Shown in pieces: positions 17,826 through 26,994 of a DNA stretch of 64,000 bases. This DNA comes from Pseudomonadota bacterium (GTDB lineage Bacteria; Pseudomonadota; Gammaproteobacteria; Burkholderiales; Methylophilaceae). Below the pieces are notes generated by a model. It ran no database searches and was not told where the DNA came from. It worked only from the letters and a program-made list of their open reading frames with translations. Within the stretch, counting starts at the first letter, position 1, and every line of letters starts with the position of its first letter. The translations under genes were made by a program, and so were the position numbers. The DNA is taken from the NCBI GenBank assembly GCA_029782295.1, contig JAKOVB010000045.1, forward strand, positions 22,672-86,671, given 5' to 3'.

Positions 17826-19428
17826 GATGGATCTTCAGGTAGATACGGAATTGTGTACCGACAGGCGTTTCAATATAGCGCAGACCGGCGCCGTTGGCTT
17901 CACAGAGTTCCCGGGCGATATAGAGGCCGAGGCCGGTCCCGGATTTTTCGGTGGTGAAGAACGGCTCGAACAGGCGTGTCCGGATTTCCGACGGGACGCC
18001 CGGACCGTCGTCCGTGATTTCCAGCATCACCTCCCCCTTGCGGACGCCTCGCCCCAGGTGAATTTTCAGACTGCCGGGCTGTTTCCGTCCATGACGCCAG
18101 CCGTTGCGGCAAAGGTTCCACAACACGCGTTGCAGTTGTTGCCGGTCGAACATGGTCATGGTCTCCGGCAGGTCGACTTCCAGATTCACCCCTGAAGAAT
18201 TGATTTCCTCAGAAATGCAGAACTGCTCGCGAAACTCCCGGATGAAGTCCTGCAGATGAATGACTTCCTGCTGGATCCGGTCGCGCTGGTTGATCTGCAT
18301 GACATCCTGCACGATGCGGTCGAGACGGAGCGTGTTGTCATCGATGATATGCAGCAGGCGCCTGTAATCGGGGCCGGGCGTATCCTCTTCCTGCAGCAGT
18401 TGGCTGGCATGGCTGATTGCGCTCAGCGGATTGCGGATTTCGTGGGCGATGTTGGCCGTCAATCCGCCCAGTGCGGCGAGTTTCATCTGCCTTGCCTGGG
18501 CCTGCACCCGGCTCCAGTCCTCGATGAAAATGACGGCACCACGGCGGCGCTCCGGGCTGACGGGCTGGAAGCGCAGGCGCAGTTCCTTGCCATGGGACAC
18601 CATGCGGGCGATGCCGGAACGGTTCTCCGCTTCCCGTTCGATCCAGTTGCGCATCAGCATGGCGACTTCTGGCGCACATTTCTCCAGCGTGGTGTCGGTG
18701 CAGGTGCTTGGATCTACTCCCAGCAACTCCTCTGCGCGCCCGTTGTGGTGGCGCAGGATAAACTGTTCGTCGACGACCAGCACCCCGTCCTGCATGTCCT
18801 GGATGATCAACTGGTTGACCTGGCTCAGGTTCTCCAGATCGATCCCGCGCTGCGAGGCAAGCGCTTCGCTTTGCCGCATGCGCTTTGCGAGCGTGTAGGC
18901 CAGCCATGCGGTGGCGAAGCAGCTGAGGCTGAGCATGACGGACTGGGAATAATCATCGTAACGGTCGTTGCCGGAAAGCACTTGCGTCGATTGTTCCAGC
19001 AATAGGGCGATACTGGCGATCGAGGCATAGAACAAGGCCAGCCTGCCCTGGCTGACCAGCGCCGCACCGACGATGGCGATGACCAGCAGCAGGCCGAGGC
19101 CGCTTTTGGCACCGCCAGCGGCATGCATCAGCATGACGATCAGCAGGATGTCGCCGATGGCCTGCAGGGACACCTGACGGTCAAAGCGGGTGTGCTGGAA
19201 TTCCGACATCAGCGTCGTGCCCAAGGTGAATGCCAGATAGATCAGCGAGAGGCGGAAATACGGGGTGGTGCCATACAACTGCCACCAATCCTGGTCGCGG
19301 ACGATGAAGTGCGCGGCCACCAGGCAGCAGGCGATGAACAGGCGATAAAGGTTGAAATAGCGCATGGGGCGCCAGTAGGCGTCCGTTTGCGGCGTGGTAT
19401 CGGCGGCGACGGCAGCGTCGAGGTTCAT
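17818..19428 (-). CDS. pilS: PilS, membrane sensor histidine kinase
   Basis: A 536-residue inner-membrane kinase. Six hydrophobic segments in residues 25-185 match the PilS sensor. A PAS domain follows (QLIIQDMQDGVLVVDEQFILRHHNGRAEELLG), then the H-box ALGGLTANIAHEIRNPLSAISHASQLL with the phosphorylated histidine, and the ATPase domain with N-box LWNLCRNGWRHG and G-boxes ITDDGPGVP and SGTGLGLYIA. In Pseudomonas PilS senses pilin levels in the membrane and controls PilR. The start MNLDAA overlaps the stop of the preceding small gene (ATGA), favouring it over a more distant upstream ATG inside that gene. Confidence 0.9.
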   Translation of the reverse strand: MNLDAAVAADTTPQTDAYWRPMRYFNLYRLFIACCLVAAHFIVRDQDWWQLYGTTPYFRLSLIYLAFTLGTTLMSEFQHTRFDRQVSLQAIGDILLIVMLMHAAGGAKSGLGLLLVIAIVGAALVSQGRLALFYASIASIALLLEQSTQVLSGNDRYDDYSQSVMLSLSCFATAWLAYTLAKRMRQSEALASQRGIDLENLSQVNQLIIQDMQDGVLVVDEQFILRHHNGRAEELLGVDPSTCTDTTLEKCAPEVAMLMRNWIEREAENRSGIARMVSHGKELRLRFQPVSPERRRGAVIFIEDWSRVQAQARQMKLAALGGLTANIAHEIRNPLSAISHASQLLQEEDTPGPDYRRLLHIIDDNTLRLDRIVQDVMQINQRDRIQQEVIHLQDFIREFREQFCISEEINSSGVNLEVDLPETMTMFDRQQLQRVLWNLCRNGWRHGRKQPGSLKIHLGRGVRKGEVMLEITDDGPGVPSEIRTRLFEPFFTTEKSGTGLGLYIARELCEANGAGLRYIETPVGTQFRIYLKIHHA

Positions 19429-19646
19429 TGCGGGGGGTGCTGGCTGTGCTCGATGCAGCAATACGTCCTGCCGTCGCGCTCTATGCTTTCCGACTTGGGG
19501 ATGTGCACGCCGCAATGCGCGCAACGCACCATGTCCTGGCTTTGCGTACCCTGGGGCGGGTGTTCATCCACGCTGCGCCGGTATTGCCTGAGCATGGTCA
19601 GTACCAGCCAGATTGCCAGTCCGAGCAGCAGAATTTTTCCCAACAT
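19425..19646 (-). CDS. Small membrane protein with a zinc-ribbon-like motif (PP0621-like)
   Basis: A 73-residue protein: one N-terminal membrane helix (MLGKILLLGLAIWLVLTML), a short charged linker, and a C-terminal CxxC...CC pattern (CAHCGVHIPKSESIERDGRTYCC) followed by histidines, which may bind zinc. Proteins of this shape are often encoded directly before pilS in Betaproteobacteria and Pseudomonas and are annotated as PP0621 family. Function unknown. It is probably translationally coupled to pilS through an ATGA overlap. Confidence 0.8.
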   Translation of the reverse strand: MLGKILLLGLAIWLVLTMLRQYRRSVDEHPPQGTQSQDMVRCAHCGVHIPKSESIERDGRTYCCIEHSQHPPQ

Positions 19647-19763
19647 GATGACGTACTCCTGATAGATGGATCGATTGTAGCGAAAAGCCGGGTCCGGAAC
19701 AAAAAGCGACCTGATATACTCACTACACGGAGAACTGATGCACGATGGCATCACGGCACATGA

Positions 19764-20330
19764 ATGGCTAAACCGCAGGAACTATCTGATTTTCTCGCCC
19801 AGGTCGAACGGCGTGCCTTCAAGCAGGCCGCATATGCCGTGCGCGACGACCACGCAGCACTCGACATCGTGCAGGATGCGATGCTCAAGCTATCCGAGAA
19901 GTACAGTGACCGGCCTGCAGAAGAGTTTCCCATGCTGTTTCAGCGCATTCTGCAGAATGCTACCCATGATTATTTCCGTCGGCAGAAGGTGCGCAACCTC
20001 TGGACCACCCTGTTTTCCTCGTTTTCATCCGGGCAGGAGGATGACGATGAGCATGATGTACTGGAAACCCTGTCACCGCACGGCGATGAAGGCCGCAACG
20101 ATCCCAGCATGGAGGTGGAGCGCAGCGAAACCCTGAAGCAGATCGAGGCGGCCCTGCAAAAATTGCCGCAACGTCAACGGGAAGCGTTTGTCCTGCGTTA
20201 CTGGGAAGATATGGATGTGGCAGAAACGGCTGCCGTGATGGGGTGTTCGGAAGGCAGCGTCAAGACGCATTGCTCCCGGGCGGTCCACACGTTGGCGGCC
20301 GTGCTCGGCAAGAAAGGAATCGGGCTATGA
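19764..20330 (+). CDS. ECF-type RNA polymerase sigma factor
   Basis: A 188-residue sigma-70-family factor. Region 2 spans residues 8-75 (FKQAAYAVRDDHAALDIVQDAMLKL, then FPMLFQRILQNATHDYFRRQKVR) and region 4 spans 125-180 (LPQRQREAFVLRYWEDMDVAETAAVMGCSEGSVKTHCSRAVHTL). The two are joined by an acidic linker (GQEDDDEHDVLETLS). The group is common in Betaproteobacteria and always heads the same cluster of DUF3619, DUF3106 and RDD genes. The DUF3619 gene, overlapping the stop by an ATGA, may encode its membrane-bound anti-sigma factor; that is inference. Its regulon is unknown. Confidence 0.9.
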   Translation: MAKPQELSDFLAQVERRAFKQAAYAVRDDHAALDIVQDAMLKLSEKYSDRPAEEFPMLFQRILQNATHDYFRRQKVRNLWTTLFSSFSSGQEDDDEHDVLETLSPHGDEGRNDPSMEVERSETLKQIEAALQKLPQRQREAFVLRYWEDMDVAETAAVMGCSEGSVKTHCSRAVHTLAAVLGKKGIGL

Positions 20331-20716
20331 CACAAGAACGAGATACCGCAAAGCAAATCATCGAATATCTGGAGTATGGCGCGGCCGGTCTGGATGACCA
20401 GACCGTGGCCAGGCTTGCGGCTGCCCGCCAGCGTGCACTGGCAGCGATGCCTGCGCCTGCGCCGGTAGCCCATTCGCAACTGGCGCACGCTGGTCTGGGT
20501 GCGTTTGTGAGTCGCCAGTTGCATCATCGCCAGGCGTGGATGACCATGCTGGCGGCGCTGGCCATTGTATTGATGGTGGCGGCGCTGATTGAAAAGAACG
20601 CGACGGTCGAGCCGGTCGAGGCTGATGCGTTGCTGCTGGCCTCCGACTTACCGCCGGAAGCCTATGTTGATAAAGGATTTGACGCATGGTTGGAAGACTC
20701 TTCGCAACAGCCCTGA
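20327..20716 (+). CDS. DUF3619 membrane protein, possible anti-sigma factor
   Basis: A 129-residue protein with a soluble N-terminal part of about 65 residues, one transmembrane helix (AWMTMLAALAIVLMVAALIE) and a short periplasmic tail ending in a conserved-looking ADALLLASDLPPEAYVDKGFDAWL. This size and topology fits an anti-sigma factor for the upstream ECF factor, but no anti-sigma zinc motif is present. The ATG overlaps the sigma factor stop. Confidence 0.82.
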   Translation: MTQERDTAKQIIEYLEYGAAGLDDQTVARLAAARQRALAAMPAPAPVAHSQLAHAGLGAFVSRQLHHRQAWMTMLAALAIVLMVAALIEKNATVEPVEADALLLASDLPPEAYVDKGFDAWLEDSSQQP

Positions 20717-21135
20717 TGCTGATGGGCCTGCTATCGTCCCCGATGCAGGCCGGGGCTGCCGGTGATCAGAACCAGGTCAAGTGGGCTCAGTTGAGTGCCG
20801 ACCAGAAGCAGGTGCTGGCGCCGCTGGCGGGCGAGTGGGATGCGTTGCGTCCCTGGCAACGTGAAAAGATGCTGGATATCGCCCGCGACTATCCGCGAAT
20901 GACGGCACAGCAGAAGGAGCGGGTTGTCCATCGACTTGACCGCTGGAGTCGCATGACCCCCTACGAGCGTGAAAATGCCCGTAAGAAATATCAACAGTTC
21001 AACACGCTGCCGCCGGCAAAACAGGAAGAGCTCCGTGCCAAGTGGCTGGAGTATCAGCGCCTGTCCGAGCAGGACCGCGAAAAGCTGCGTGGCAACACGC
21101 CCGAACCGACGCCCGAAGACGCGCTGGGCAACTGA
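20686..21135 (+). CDS. DUF3106 periplasmic protein
   Basis: A 149-residue precursor with a signal peptide (MVGRLFATALMLMGLLSSPMQAGAAG), then a helical, highly charged domain with repeated W...L...R elements: WAQLSADQKQVLAPLAGEWDALRPWQREKML, YPRMTAQQKERVVHRLDRWSRMTPYERENARKK and LPPAKQEELRAKWLEYQRLSEQDREKL. The repeats suggest a coiled or LTXXQ-like periplasmic stress-sensing fold. It starts 31 bases inside the DUF3619 gene. Confidence 0.85.
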   Translation: MVGRLFATALMLMGLLSSPMQAGAAGDQNQVKWAQLSADQKQVLAPLAGEWDALRPWQREKMLDIARDYPRMTAQQKERVVHRLDRWSRMTPYERENARKKYQQFNTLPPAKQEELRAKWLEYQRLSEQDREKLRGNTPEPTPEDALGN

Positions 21136-21140
21136 TTGAC

Positions 21141-21545
21141 GTGGATACCCCGAGCCTGCTGCGTCGCTTGGGCGCATTGCTGTATGACACCCTGACCTTG
21201 ATCGTGCTCTGGCTGGTGGCCTCGGCGCTGTTCACCAGTCTTTACGGGTTGGCCGAGCATGGCGCGCCACGCATCTTGTTGCAGGCGTTCTGCCTGATTT
21301 TCATTTCCGCTTATTTTATCTGGTGCTGGACCCATGGCGGACAAACGCTGGCCATGAAAACCTGGCGCATCCGGGTGGTGCATGCCGATGGTTCCCCGCT
21401 CACTTTGCTGGGAGGGATATTGCGATGCCTGTTGGCCGGAGTCTGCCTGGGTGCGGCGGGGCTCGGTATCTGGTGGGCTTTGCTTGACCGGGAAGGCCAG
21501 TTCCTGCATGACCGCCTGGCCAAGACCCGTCTGGTCGTCGCCTAG
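21141..21545 (+). CDS. RDD family membrane protein
   Basis: A 134-residue integral membrane protein with three or four hydrophobic segments. The family signature is present: an Arg and Asp pair in LLRRLGALLYDTLTL, the HGGQTLAMKTWRIRVV block, and the final Asp in LHDRLAKTRLV. I start it at a GTG six bases after the DUF3106 stop; there is no ATG in this frame before the first helix. Function unknown; RDD proteins are proposed transporters. Its last codons overlap lptG on the other strand by 4 bases. Confidence 0.82.
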   Translation: MDTPSLLRRLGALLYDTLTLIVLWLVASALFTSLYGLAEHGAPRILLQAFCLIFISAYFIWCWTHGGQTLAMKTWRIRVVHADGSPLTLLGGILRCLLAGVCLGAAGLGIWWALLDREGQFLHDRLAKTRLVVA

Positions 21546-22612
21546 CGGCGCTCCATCCAGACCAGCATCACCAGGCCGGTCGCCAGAAACATCAGTGTCG
21601 GCAATGTCGCACTCACCGGCGGAGCCCAGTCGTTGAGCAACCCGATGTGCACGAACAGCCGGTTCAGGACCTGGTAGCTGATTCCCAGCATGATGCCGGC
21701 GAACAGCTTGGCACTGACGCCGCCAGCCCGTTGCTGCAGGAAACCGAAAGGCAGGGCGAGGATCACCATGACGATGCACGCCACCGGGTAGACCATCTTG
21801 GACCACAGCGCGATCTGGTGTCGTGTGGTCTTCTGGTGGTTTTCTCCCAGATGTCGGATATAGAAATACAGGTTCCACGCCGACATTTTTTCCGGCACGA
21901 CCAGCAGCACGTTCAGCAACTCCGGCCGGATGACCGACTGCCAGCTACCCTGCGGGAAGTGCTGGGAGCGGATTTTGTCATCGCTGAAACTGGTTTGCGT
22001 GACATCTTTCAGATCCCACCGGCCACCTTCAAACGTCCCGCTATGGGCATTGCTGATCATGCGTAGCCGGAAATCCGGATCGAATTCATAGATGTGAATG
22101 TTTAGCAGGCCAGCGTCAGGCAGCACGTCTTCGATGTTGACGAAGCTGTTGCCGTCCTTGACCCACAGCCCCGATCTGAAGTCCTGGGCCACGACTGTGT
22201 CCGTGGCCTTGATGCGCATGCGCTGCGCGGTCTTCTCGCTCAGTGGCGTGATCAGTTCCCCGATCAGGAAGGTCAGGATGGCGAACACGACGCCTACTCT
22301 GAGGAGAAGCACGCCCAGGCGAGTCATGGAAACGCCACTGACACGCAACACTACCAGTTCGGAATTGCGGCCGAACTGCGCCAGTGCGTAAAGCGTGCCG
22401 ATCAGCACGGCCACCGGAACGACCTCATAGACATGGCCGGGTGCGCTGAGGAGCACGAACAGCAATGCGGTCCCCATGCCATAACTGCCTTTGCCGATAC
22501 TGTCCAGTTCCTGAATGAGGTCGAAGAACGAAAACATGCTGATCAGGGCCAGCATGATGATGAGGATGTGGCTGATGATTTCCTGCTGAAGATAGCGGCT
22601 GACGATCTTCAT
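21542..22612 (-). CDS. lptG: LptG, LPS export ABC permease
   Basis: One of the two permeases that, with LptB, extract lipopolysaccharide from the inner membrane and push it onto the LptC-A-D bridge. The 356-residue protein has two N-terminal helices (MKIVSRYLQQEIISHILIIMLALISMFSFFDLIQEL), a long periplasmic beta-jellyroll region (about 120-270) and four helices at the end (IVMVILALPFGFLQQRAGGVSAKLFAGIMLGISYQVLNRLF). The start overlaps the lptF stop (ATGA), which rejects the much longer reading upstream. Confidence 0.95.
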   Translation of the reverse strand: MKIVSRYLQQEIISHILIIMLALISMFSFFDLIQELDSIGKGSYGMGTALLFVLLSAPGHVYEVVPVAVLIGTLYALAQFGRNSELVVLRVSGVSMTRLGVLLLRVGVVFAILTFLIGELITPLSEKTAQRMRIKATDTVVAQDFRSGLWVKDGNSFVNIEDVLPDAGLLNIHIYEFDPDFRLRMISNAHSGTFEGGRWDLKDVTQTSFSDDKIRSQHFPQGSWQSVIRPELLNVLLVVPEKMSAWNLYFYIRHLGENHQKTTRHQIALWSKMVYPVACIVMVILALPFGFLQQRAGGVSAKLFAGIMLGISYQVLNRLFVHIGLLNDWAPPVSATLPTLMFLATGLVMLVWMERR

Positions 22613-23697
22613 GGGGCACGCTTCAGTTTCGGCAGGAGGGGGAGCAGGAACAGGCGGCGATAGAACAGATAGGCAGCCAGCGCCAGTACGAAGGCATGGG
22701 TCGGCCACAGACCAATCAACGGGCTCAGTTTGCCCTGCGCGATCCATGCCTGCATGATGCTCAGCAGGTTGTTGTAAATGATATAGATGAGCAACGCCAT
22801 GATGAGGTTGGCCGAGCGCCCGGCGCGCGGATCGACGAAGCTCAGCGGGATCGCTAGCAGCACCAGCACGAAGGCCGAGATCGGCATGGCCAGGCGCCAT
22901 TGCAGTTCCGCGTTGTTTTCACGGTTGCGTGTGGACAGCAGTTCCTCGCTGGTGCGCGATTTTGCAGTCGGTGGCTCATGCTTGACCTCGTTGGGCTCGA
23001 TGCGGATCGCATAGCGTTCGAACTGGGTGACGGCAAATTCCGGCGAGTTGCGCTCACCTTCATAGCGGCGGCCATTGTCGAGGATCAGGAAAGTGTCGCC
23101 GTTGCTTTCGATGGTCCGATGCCCGGACTGTGCGACCATGATGCCGAGCTTCTGATGTTGAAAGGACTGGACGAAAATGTTCTTGACCGTGCTGCCGAGC
23201 TCGTTGAGGCTTTCGACGAAATAGACACGGTCGGCGTTACGCGATTCCTTGAACACGCCCGGTGAAAGTGCCGCCATTTCGTCCCGGCTGGCCAGCTGGT
23301 CACGGAACTCCATGCCCTTTTCCGTGGCCCAAGGGGCAACAAACAGACTGAGCAGCGCAATCACGGCGATCAGCGGCAGGGCGAAAGTCATCACTGGCCG
23401 AACCCAGGAGGCGAGTCCCAGTCCGGAACTGAACCACACGACCATTTCGCTGTCCCGGTGCCAGCGTGACAGGGTCAGCAGCACGGACAGGAAAATCGTC
23501 AGAGACAGCAGCATGGGCAGGAATTTCAGCATGCTGAAGCCGAGCAGGGCGTTGATGGCGTCGCTGGCCAGGCTGCCGCGGGCGGCGAACCCAAGATAGT
23601 AGGCAATGCGCTGTGCGATCACGATGCCGACCAGCACCAGGAACGTGCCCAGGGCGGTCGCATAAAGTTCCTGCAGCAGGGATCGCTTGAAAAGCAT
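22609..23697 (-). CDS. lptF: LptF, LPS export ABC permease
   Basis: The partner of LptG, 362 residues, with the start MLFKRSLLQELYATALGTFLVLVGIVIAQRIAYYLG. It shows the family layout of two helices, a coupling-helix region (WHRDSEMVVWFSSGLGLASWVRPV), a periplasmic jellyroll and a C-terminal helix bundle (LPLSFVDPRAGRSANLIMALLIYIIYNNLLSI, with the first residue differing slightly). It diverges from pepA across 64 bases, the usual arrangement in proteobacteria. Confidence 0.95.
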   Translation of the reverse strand: MLFKRSLLQELYATALGTFLVLVGIVIAQRIAYYLGFAARGSLASDAINALLGFSMLKFLPMLLSLTIFLSVLLTLSRWHRDSEMVVWFSSGLGLASWVRPVMTFALPLIAVIALLSLFVAPWATEKGMEFRDQLASRDEMAALSPGVFKESRNADRVYFVESLNELGSTVKNIFVQSFQHQKLGIMVAQSGHRTIESNGDTFLILDNGRRYEGERNSPEFAVTQFERYAIRIEPNEVKHEPPTAKSRTSEELLSTRNRENNAELQWRLAMPISAFVLVLLAIPLSFVDPRAGRSANLIMALLIYIIYNNLLSIMQAWIAQGKLSPLIGLWPTHAFVLALAAYLFYRRLFLLPLLPKLKRAP

Positions 23698-23761
23698 TCT
23701 GAGTTTGAATTCGTGTGAAAACGTTGGATAATCGAAATAGTTTATGGAAAGGGCTTTCCCA

Positions 23762-25252
23762 ATGGAATTTAGCATAAAAAACGGCAATCCGGAAAAACAG
23801 CGCAACGCCTGCGTGATCGTGGGTGTGTTCGAATCACGCAAGCTTTCGTCTGCGGCCACGGCCATCGACCGGGCTTCCGACGGATATCTGAGCAGCATCC
23901 TGCGCCGTGGTGACATGGAGGGCAAAGCGGGCACGACCCTGCTGCTGCACAATGTGCCCGGCACCCTTTGCGATCGCGTACTGCTGGTGGGTCTGGGCAA
24001 GGAACGCGAGTTCCGCGAGCGCGAGTACCGTCAGGCGGTCCAGGCTTCCATCAAGGCGCTGGATGGGCGTGGCGCCGGGGATGTGGCCAGTTTTCTCGCC
24101 GAATTGCCGGTCAAGAAGCGCGACCTTGCCTGGCGTATCGAGCAGATGGTTGAGCTCACCATGGCCAGCATCTACCGATTCTCCCATCCGAATTGCAAAA
24201 AGACCGACGAACGTCGCGGCGTCAGCAAGCTGGTGATCAATGTTCCGCAACGTAACGAACTCAAGCTTGGCGATGCGGCACTCAAGCGCGGCCTGGCAAT
24301 TGCCAAGGGCGTGCGTCTGGCGCGTGACCTGGGCAATCTGCCCGGCAACATCTGCACACCGACCTATCTGGCGGAGCAGGCCCAGGGGCTGGCCAAGGAG
24401 TACGGCCTGAAGGTGGAAGTGCTGGAACGTTCCGAAATGGAAAAACTGGGCATGGGTTCGTTGCTGAGCGTGTCCCGTGGCAGCCGTCAGCCGCCTAAGT
24501 TCATCGTCCTGCAATACCTGCGTGGCAAGGCTGCGCAAAAGCCGCTGGTGCTGATCGGCAAGGGCATTACCTTCGATGCCGGCGGCATCTCGCTAAAGCC
24601 GGCTGCGGAAATGGACGAGATGAAGTACGACATGTGTGGTGCCGCCAGTGTCCTGGGGACGCTCAAGGCCGCAGCCGAGATGGATCTCGCGCTCAATCTC
24701 GTCGTGATCATCCCCACCTGCGAGAACCTGCCGGACGGAGACGCCAACAAGCCCGGCGACATCGTCACCAGCATGTCCGGCCAGACGATCGAGGTGCTCA
24801 ATACCGATGCCGAAGGCCGACTCATCCTGTGTGATGCCATGACCTACGCCGAACGGTTCGAGCCCGAAGCCGTGGTCGACGTGGCGACCCTGACCGGTGC
24901 CTGTGTGATCGCATTGGGCCATCACGCCAGCGGCCTGTTCGGGAACGATGACGGCCTGGTCAAGGAGTTGGCCAATGCCGGCGACGAAGCCTTCGATCGC
25001 GCGTGGCCGATGCCGCTCTGGGACGATTACCAGGAGCAGCTCAAGAGCAACTTCGCCGACATCGCCAATATCGGTGGTCGCGCTGCGGGGAGCGTGACGG
25101 CTGCGTGTTTTCTGTCGCGCTTTGCCAAGAAGTACGATTGGGCGCATCTGGATATTGCCGGTACGGCCTGGGTCTCCGGCAAGGAGAAGGGGGCGACCGG
25201 TCGCCCGGTGCCGTTGCTGTCCCACTTCCTGCTGCAGCGTGGCAAGAAGTAA
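23762..25252 (+). CDS. pepA: PepA, leucyl aminopeptidase
   Basis: A hexameric cytoplasmic M17 metallopeptidase that removes N-terminal residues from peptides; in E. coli it also binds DNA at XerCD sites and carAB. The 496-residue protein carries the two-zinc active site in VLIGKGITFDAGGISLKPA and YDMCGAASVLGT, and the family signature NTDAEGRLIL. MEFSIKNG is taken as the start; an in-frame ATG 18 bases upstream is also possible. holC follows after 9 bases. Confidence 0.97.
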   Translation: MEFSIKNGNPEKQRNACVIVGVFESRKLSSAATAIDRASDGYLSSILRRGDMEGKAGTTLLLHNVPGTLCDRVLLVGLGKEREFREREYRQAVQASIKALDGRGAGDVASFLAELPVKKRDLAWRIEQMVELTMASIYRFSHPNCKKTDERRGVSKLVINVPQRNELKLGDAALKRGLAIAKGVRLARDLGNLPGNICTPTYLAEQAQGLAKEYGLKVEVLERSEMEKLGMGSLLSVSRGSRQPPKFIVLQYLRGKAAQKPLVLIGKGITFDAGGISLKPAAEMDEMKYDMCGAASVLGTLKAAAEMDLALNLVVIIPTCENLPDGDANKPGDIVTSMSGQTIEVLNTDAEGRLILCDAMTYAERFEPEAVVDVATLTGACVIALGHHASGLFGNDDGLVKELANAGDEAFDRAWPMPLWDDYQEQLKSNFADIANIGGRAAGSVTAACFLSRFAKKYDWAHLDIAGTAWVSGKEKGATGRPVPLLSHFLLQRGKK

Positions 25253-25261
25253 GCGGGCACG

Positions 25262-25693
25262 ATGACGCGCGTCGATTTCTATTTCAACGTCGAGGACAAG
25301 TATCGCCACTTGGCGCGGCTTGCTGGAAAGGCGCTGGAAAGGCAACGGCGTCTCTTCGTGTTCGTCCGCGACGAGGAAGAGGCCGAGCAGGTTGGGCATG
25401 TCCTCTGGACGCACCAGCCGACAGGGTTTCTGCCGCATTGCCGAAGCGACGATGCACTGGCCGCTGAAACGCCGATCGTTATCGACTGGCAAGGCGAAAA
25501 CCTGTTGCACGACGATGTGCTGATCAATCTGCGTCCGGATCACCCGCCGTTTTTCAGCCGCTTCAAAGGTCTGATCGAGATTGTCAGCCGCAATGAAATC
25601 GACCGCGCCGATGCCCGTGTCCGCTACCGCTTTTACCGCGACCGCGGGTACGAACTCCATTCGCATGACATTGCAGGAGCCGCGCATGAGTGA
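25262..25693 (+). CDS. holC: HolC, DNA polymerase III chi subunit
   Basis: The chi subunit links the clamp loader to SSB. The 143-residue protein begins MTRVDFYFNVEDKYRHLARLAGKALERQRRLFVFV and includes the chi blocks LWTHQPTGFLPHCRSDD and PIVIDWQGE, with NLRPDHPPFFSRFKGLIEIV near the end. The pepA-holC order is conserved in proteobacteria. The stop overlaps the start of the next gene. Confidence 0.93.
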   Translation: MTRVDFYFNVEDKYRHLARLAGKALERQRRLFVFVRDEEEAEQVGHVLWTHQPTGFLPHCRSDDALAAETPIVIDWQGENLLHDDVLINLRPDHPPFFSRFKGLIEIVSRNEIDRADARVRYRFYRDRGYELHSHDIAGAAHE

Positions 25694-26219
25694 GGAATCC
25701 GTGGACGACGACGGTCAATTCGAGCAGGTGCTGAGTCGTCTCGATGCGCTGATGAAGCGGAGCCATGAGCCTGTCGTCCAGCCCCCTATCCCGCCATCTC
25801 CGGTGGATGACATGCCTTTTCAGATTGTCTCCGGTGGAGATGACCCCGGGGATGCGTCAGGCGATATTCCGATTCTGACCGAAGTGTATCAGGGGGCGGC
25901 GCTGATTCCGGTGCTGGTGGATGCTGCCGAAGAGGTGCCGGTCCTGACCGAAGCCCTGCCCGTGCCTTCTGCGGGCCAGGACGAACGGGTGCAGGAAGTG
26001 GACTTGATGCAGCGAGCTGACCCCGAGCCGCCTGAAGTATCGCTGGAAGCGCAGGTGGATGCGGTGATGATCGAACTGATGCCCTTGGTGCGCGCCATGA
26101 TGGCCCGGGTGGTGCAGGAAGAAGTGATGCAGATGCAGCAGGTGCTGCAGGCCCGGCTGGTTGGCGAGGCGGAGCAGGTGCTCCGCCAGCGCCTGATGGA
26201 AGGGGTTAAACCGAAATAA
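25686..26219 (+). CDS. Hypothetical acidic protein downstream of holC (DUF2486-like position)
   Basis: A 177-residue protein I do not recognise by motif. The first 120 residues are acidic, proline-rich and probably disordered, with a repeated (I/V)P(V/I)LT(E) element ([19 protein letters not shown]). The last 60 form a predicted amphipathic helix ([50 protein letters not shown], shown here only as key stretches of it). Genes in this position in related genera are annotated DUF2486. The start lies 8 bases inside holC; the 3' end overlaps tpx on the other strand by 14 bases. Confidence 0.72.
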   Translation: MSEESVDDDGQFEQVLSRLDALMKRSHEPVVQPPIPPSPVDDMPFQIVSGGDDPGDASGDIPILTEVYQGAALIPVLVDAAEEVPVLTEALPVPSAGQDERVQEVDLMQRADPEPPEVSLEAQVDAVMIELMPLVRAMMARVVQEEVMQMQQVLQARLVGEAEQVLRQRLMEGVKPK

Positions 26220-26718
26220 AGCGTGCCGCGGTCATGGCGGCATCGTAATCCGGCTCTTTGCCGATATCCTGCACCAGTTCGGAGTGCAGGACCTTGTCGT
26301 TTTCATCCAGAACGATCACCGCGCGGGCAGTCAGTCCGGCCAGCGGGTAATCCGTGATCATCACGCCGTAGTCCTTGTGGAAATCCCGGCCACGCATGGT
26401 GGAGAGGGTGACGACGTTCTGCAGGTTCTCGACTGCACAGAAACGGCTTTGGGCGAAGGGCAGGTCCGCCGAAATGACGATGACGACAGTATTGGGCAGT
26501 GCACTGGCCGCCTCGTTGAACTTGCGTGCGGAAATGGCACAGACCGCCGTGTCCAGGCTGGGCACGATATTGAGAATCTTGCGGCGACCCGAGAACTGGC
26601 TGAGCGATACGTCATTCAGATTCTTGTCCACCAGCATGAAGCTGCGTGCGGATTCTCCAATGCGGGGGAAGGTGCCGCCGACATTGAGTGGTTCGCCCTT
26701 GAAAGTTACAGTTGCCAC
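26206..26718 (-). CDS. tpx: Tpx, thiol peroxidase
   Basis: An atypical two-cysteine peroxiredoxin that reduces peroxides using thioredoxin. The 170-residue protein has the peroxidatic cysteine near residue 60 in [20 protein letters not shown] and the resolving cysteine near 94 in [27 protein letters not shown] and the C-terminal [13 protein letters not shown] are family typical. It is a single-gene unit, with its promoter expected in the 276-base region before pbpG. Confidence 0.96.
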   Translation of the reverse strand: MATVTFKGEPLNVGGTFPRIGESARSFMLVDKNLNDVSLSQFSGRRKILNIVPSLDTAVCAISARKFNEAASALPNTVVIVISADLPFAQSRFCAVENLQNVVTLSTMRGRDFHKDYGVMITDYPLAGLTARAVIVLDENDKVLHSELVQDIGKEPDYDAAMTAARFISV

Positions 26719-26994
26719 GACGAATTCTCCTCATTCCATAACCATGCGATAGCGCCAAGTATGCCTTGCCGGTCGGTGCGATGCAACCGGCATCCTTGGC
26801 TATCAGGGTGGTTGTTGGCTTCGGTTCGAAAGGTCTCAAGGGAGGGGGCCGTTCTGCCGATAACGAAAGAAAGCATGGAGGTCGGTCGGGTTGCCCGGCA
26901 ATTGAGGAGCTACCTAAACATTAGGTGCTATCTTGATGACAAGTCATGACAATTTGGCTAACATGACTCTATCAACAGCTTGGGGGTGTGCATT
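26719..26994. other. Divergent intergenic region tpx/pbpG with a small hairpin
   Basis: The region has no convincing gene. ACCTAA-ACA-TTAGGT (26912-26926), extendable with one bulge to AGC/GCT, forms a short hairpin about 70 bases before pbpG. AT-rich stretches between 26930 and 26975 are the likely place for the pbpG promoter, but I could not fix clear -35 and -10 hexamers. Confidence 0.4.
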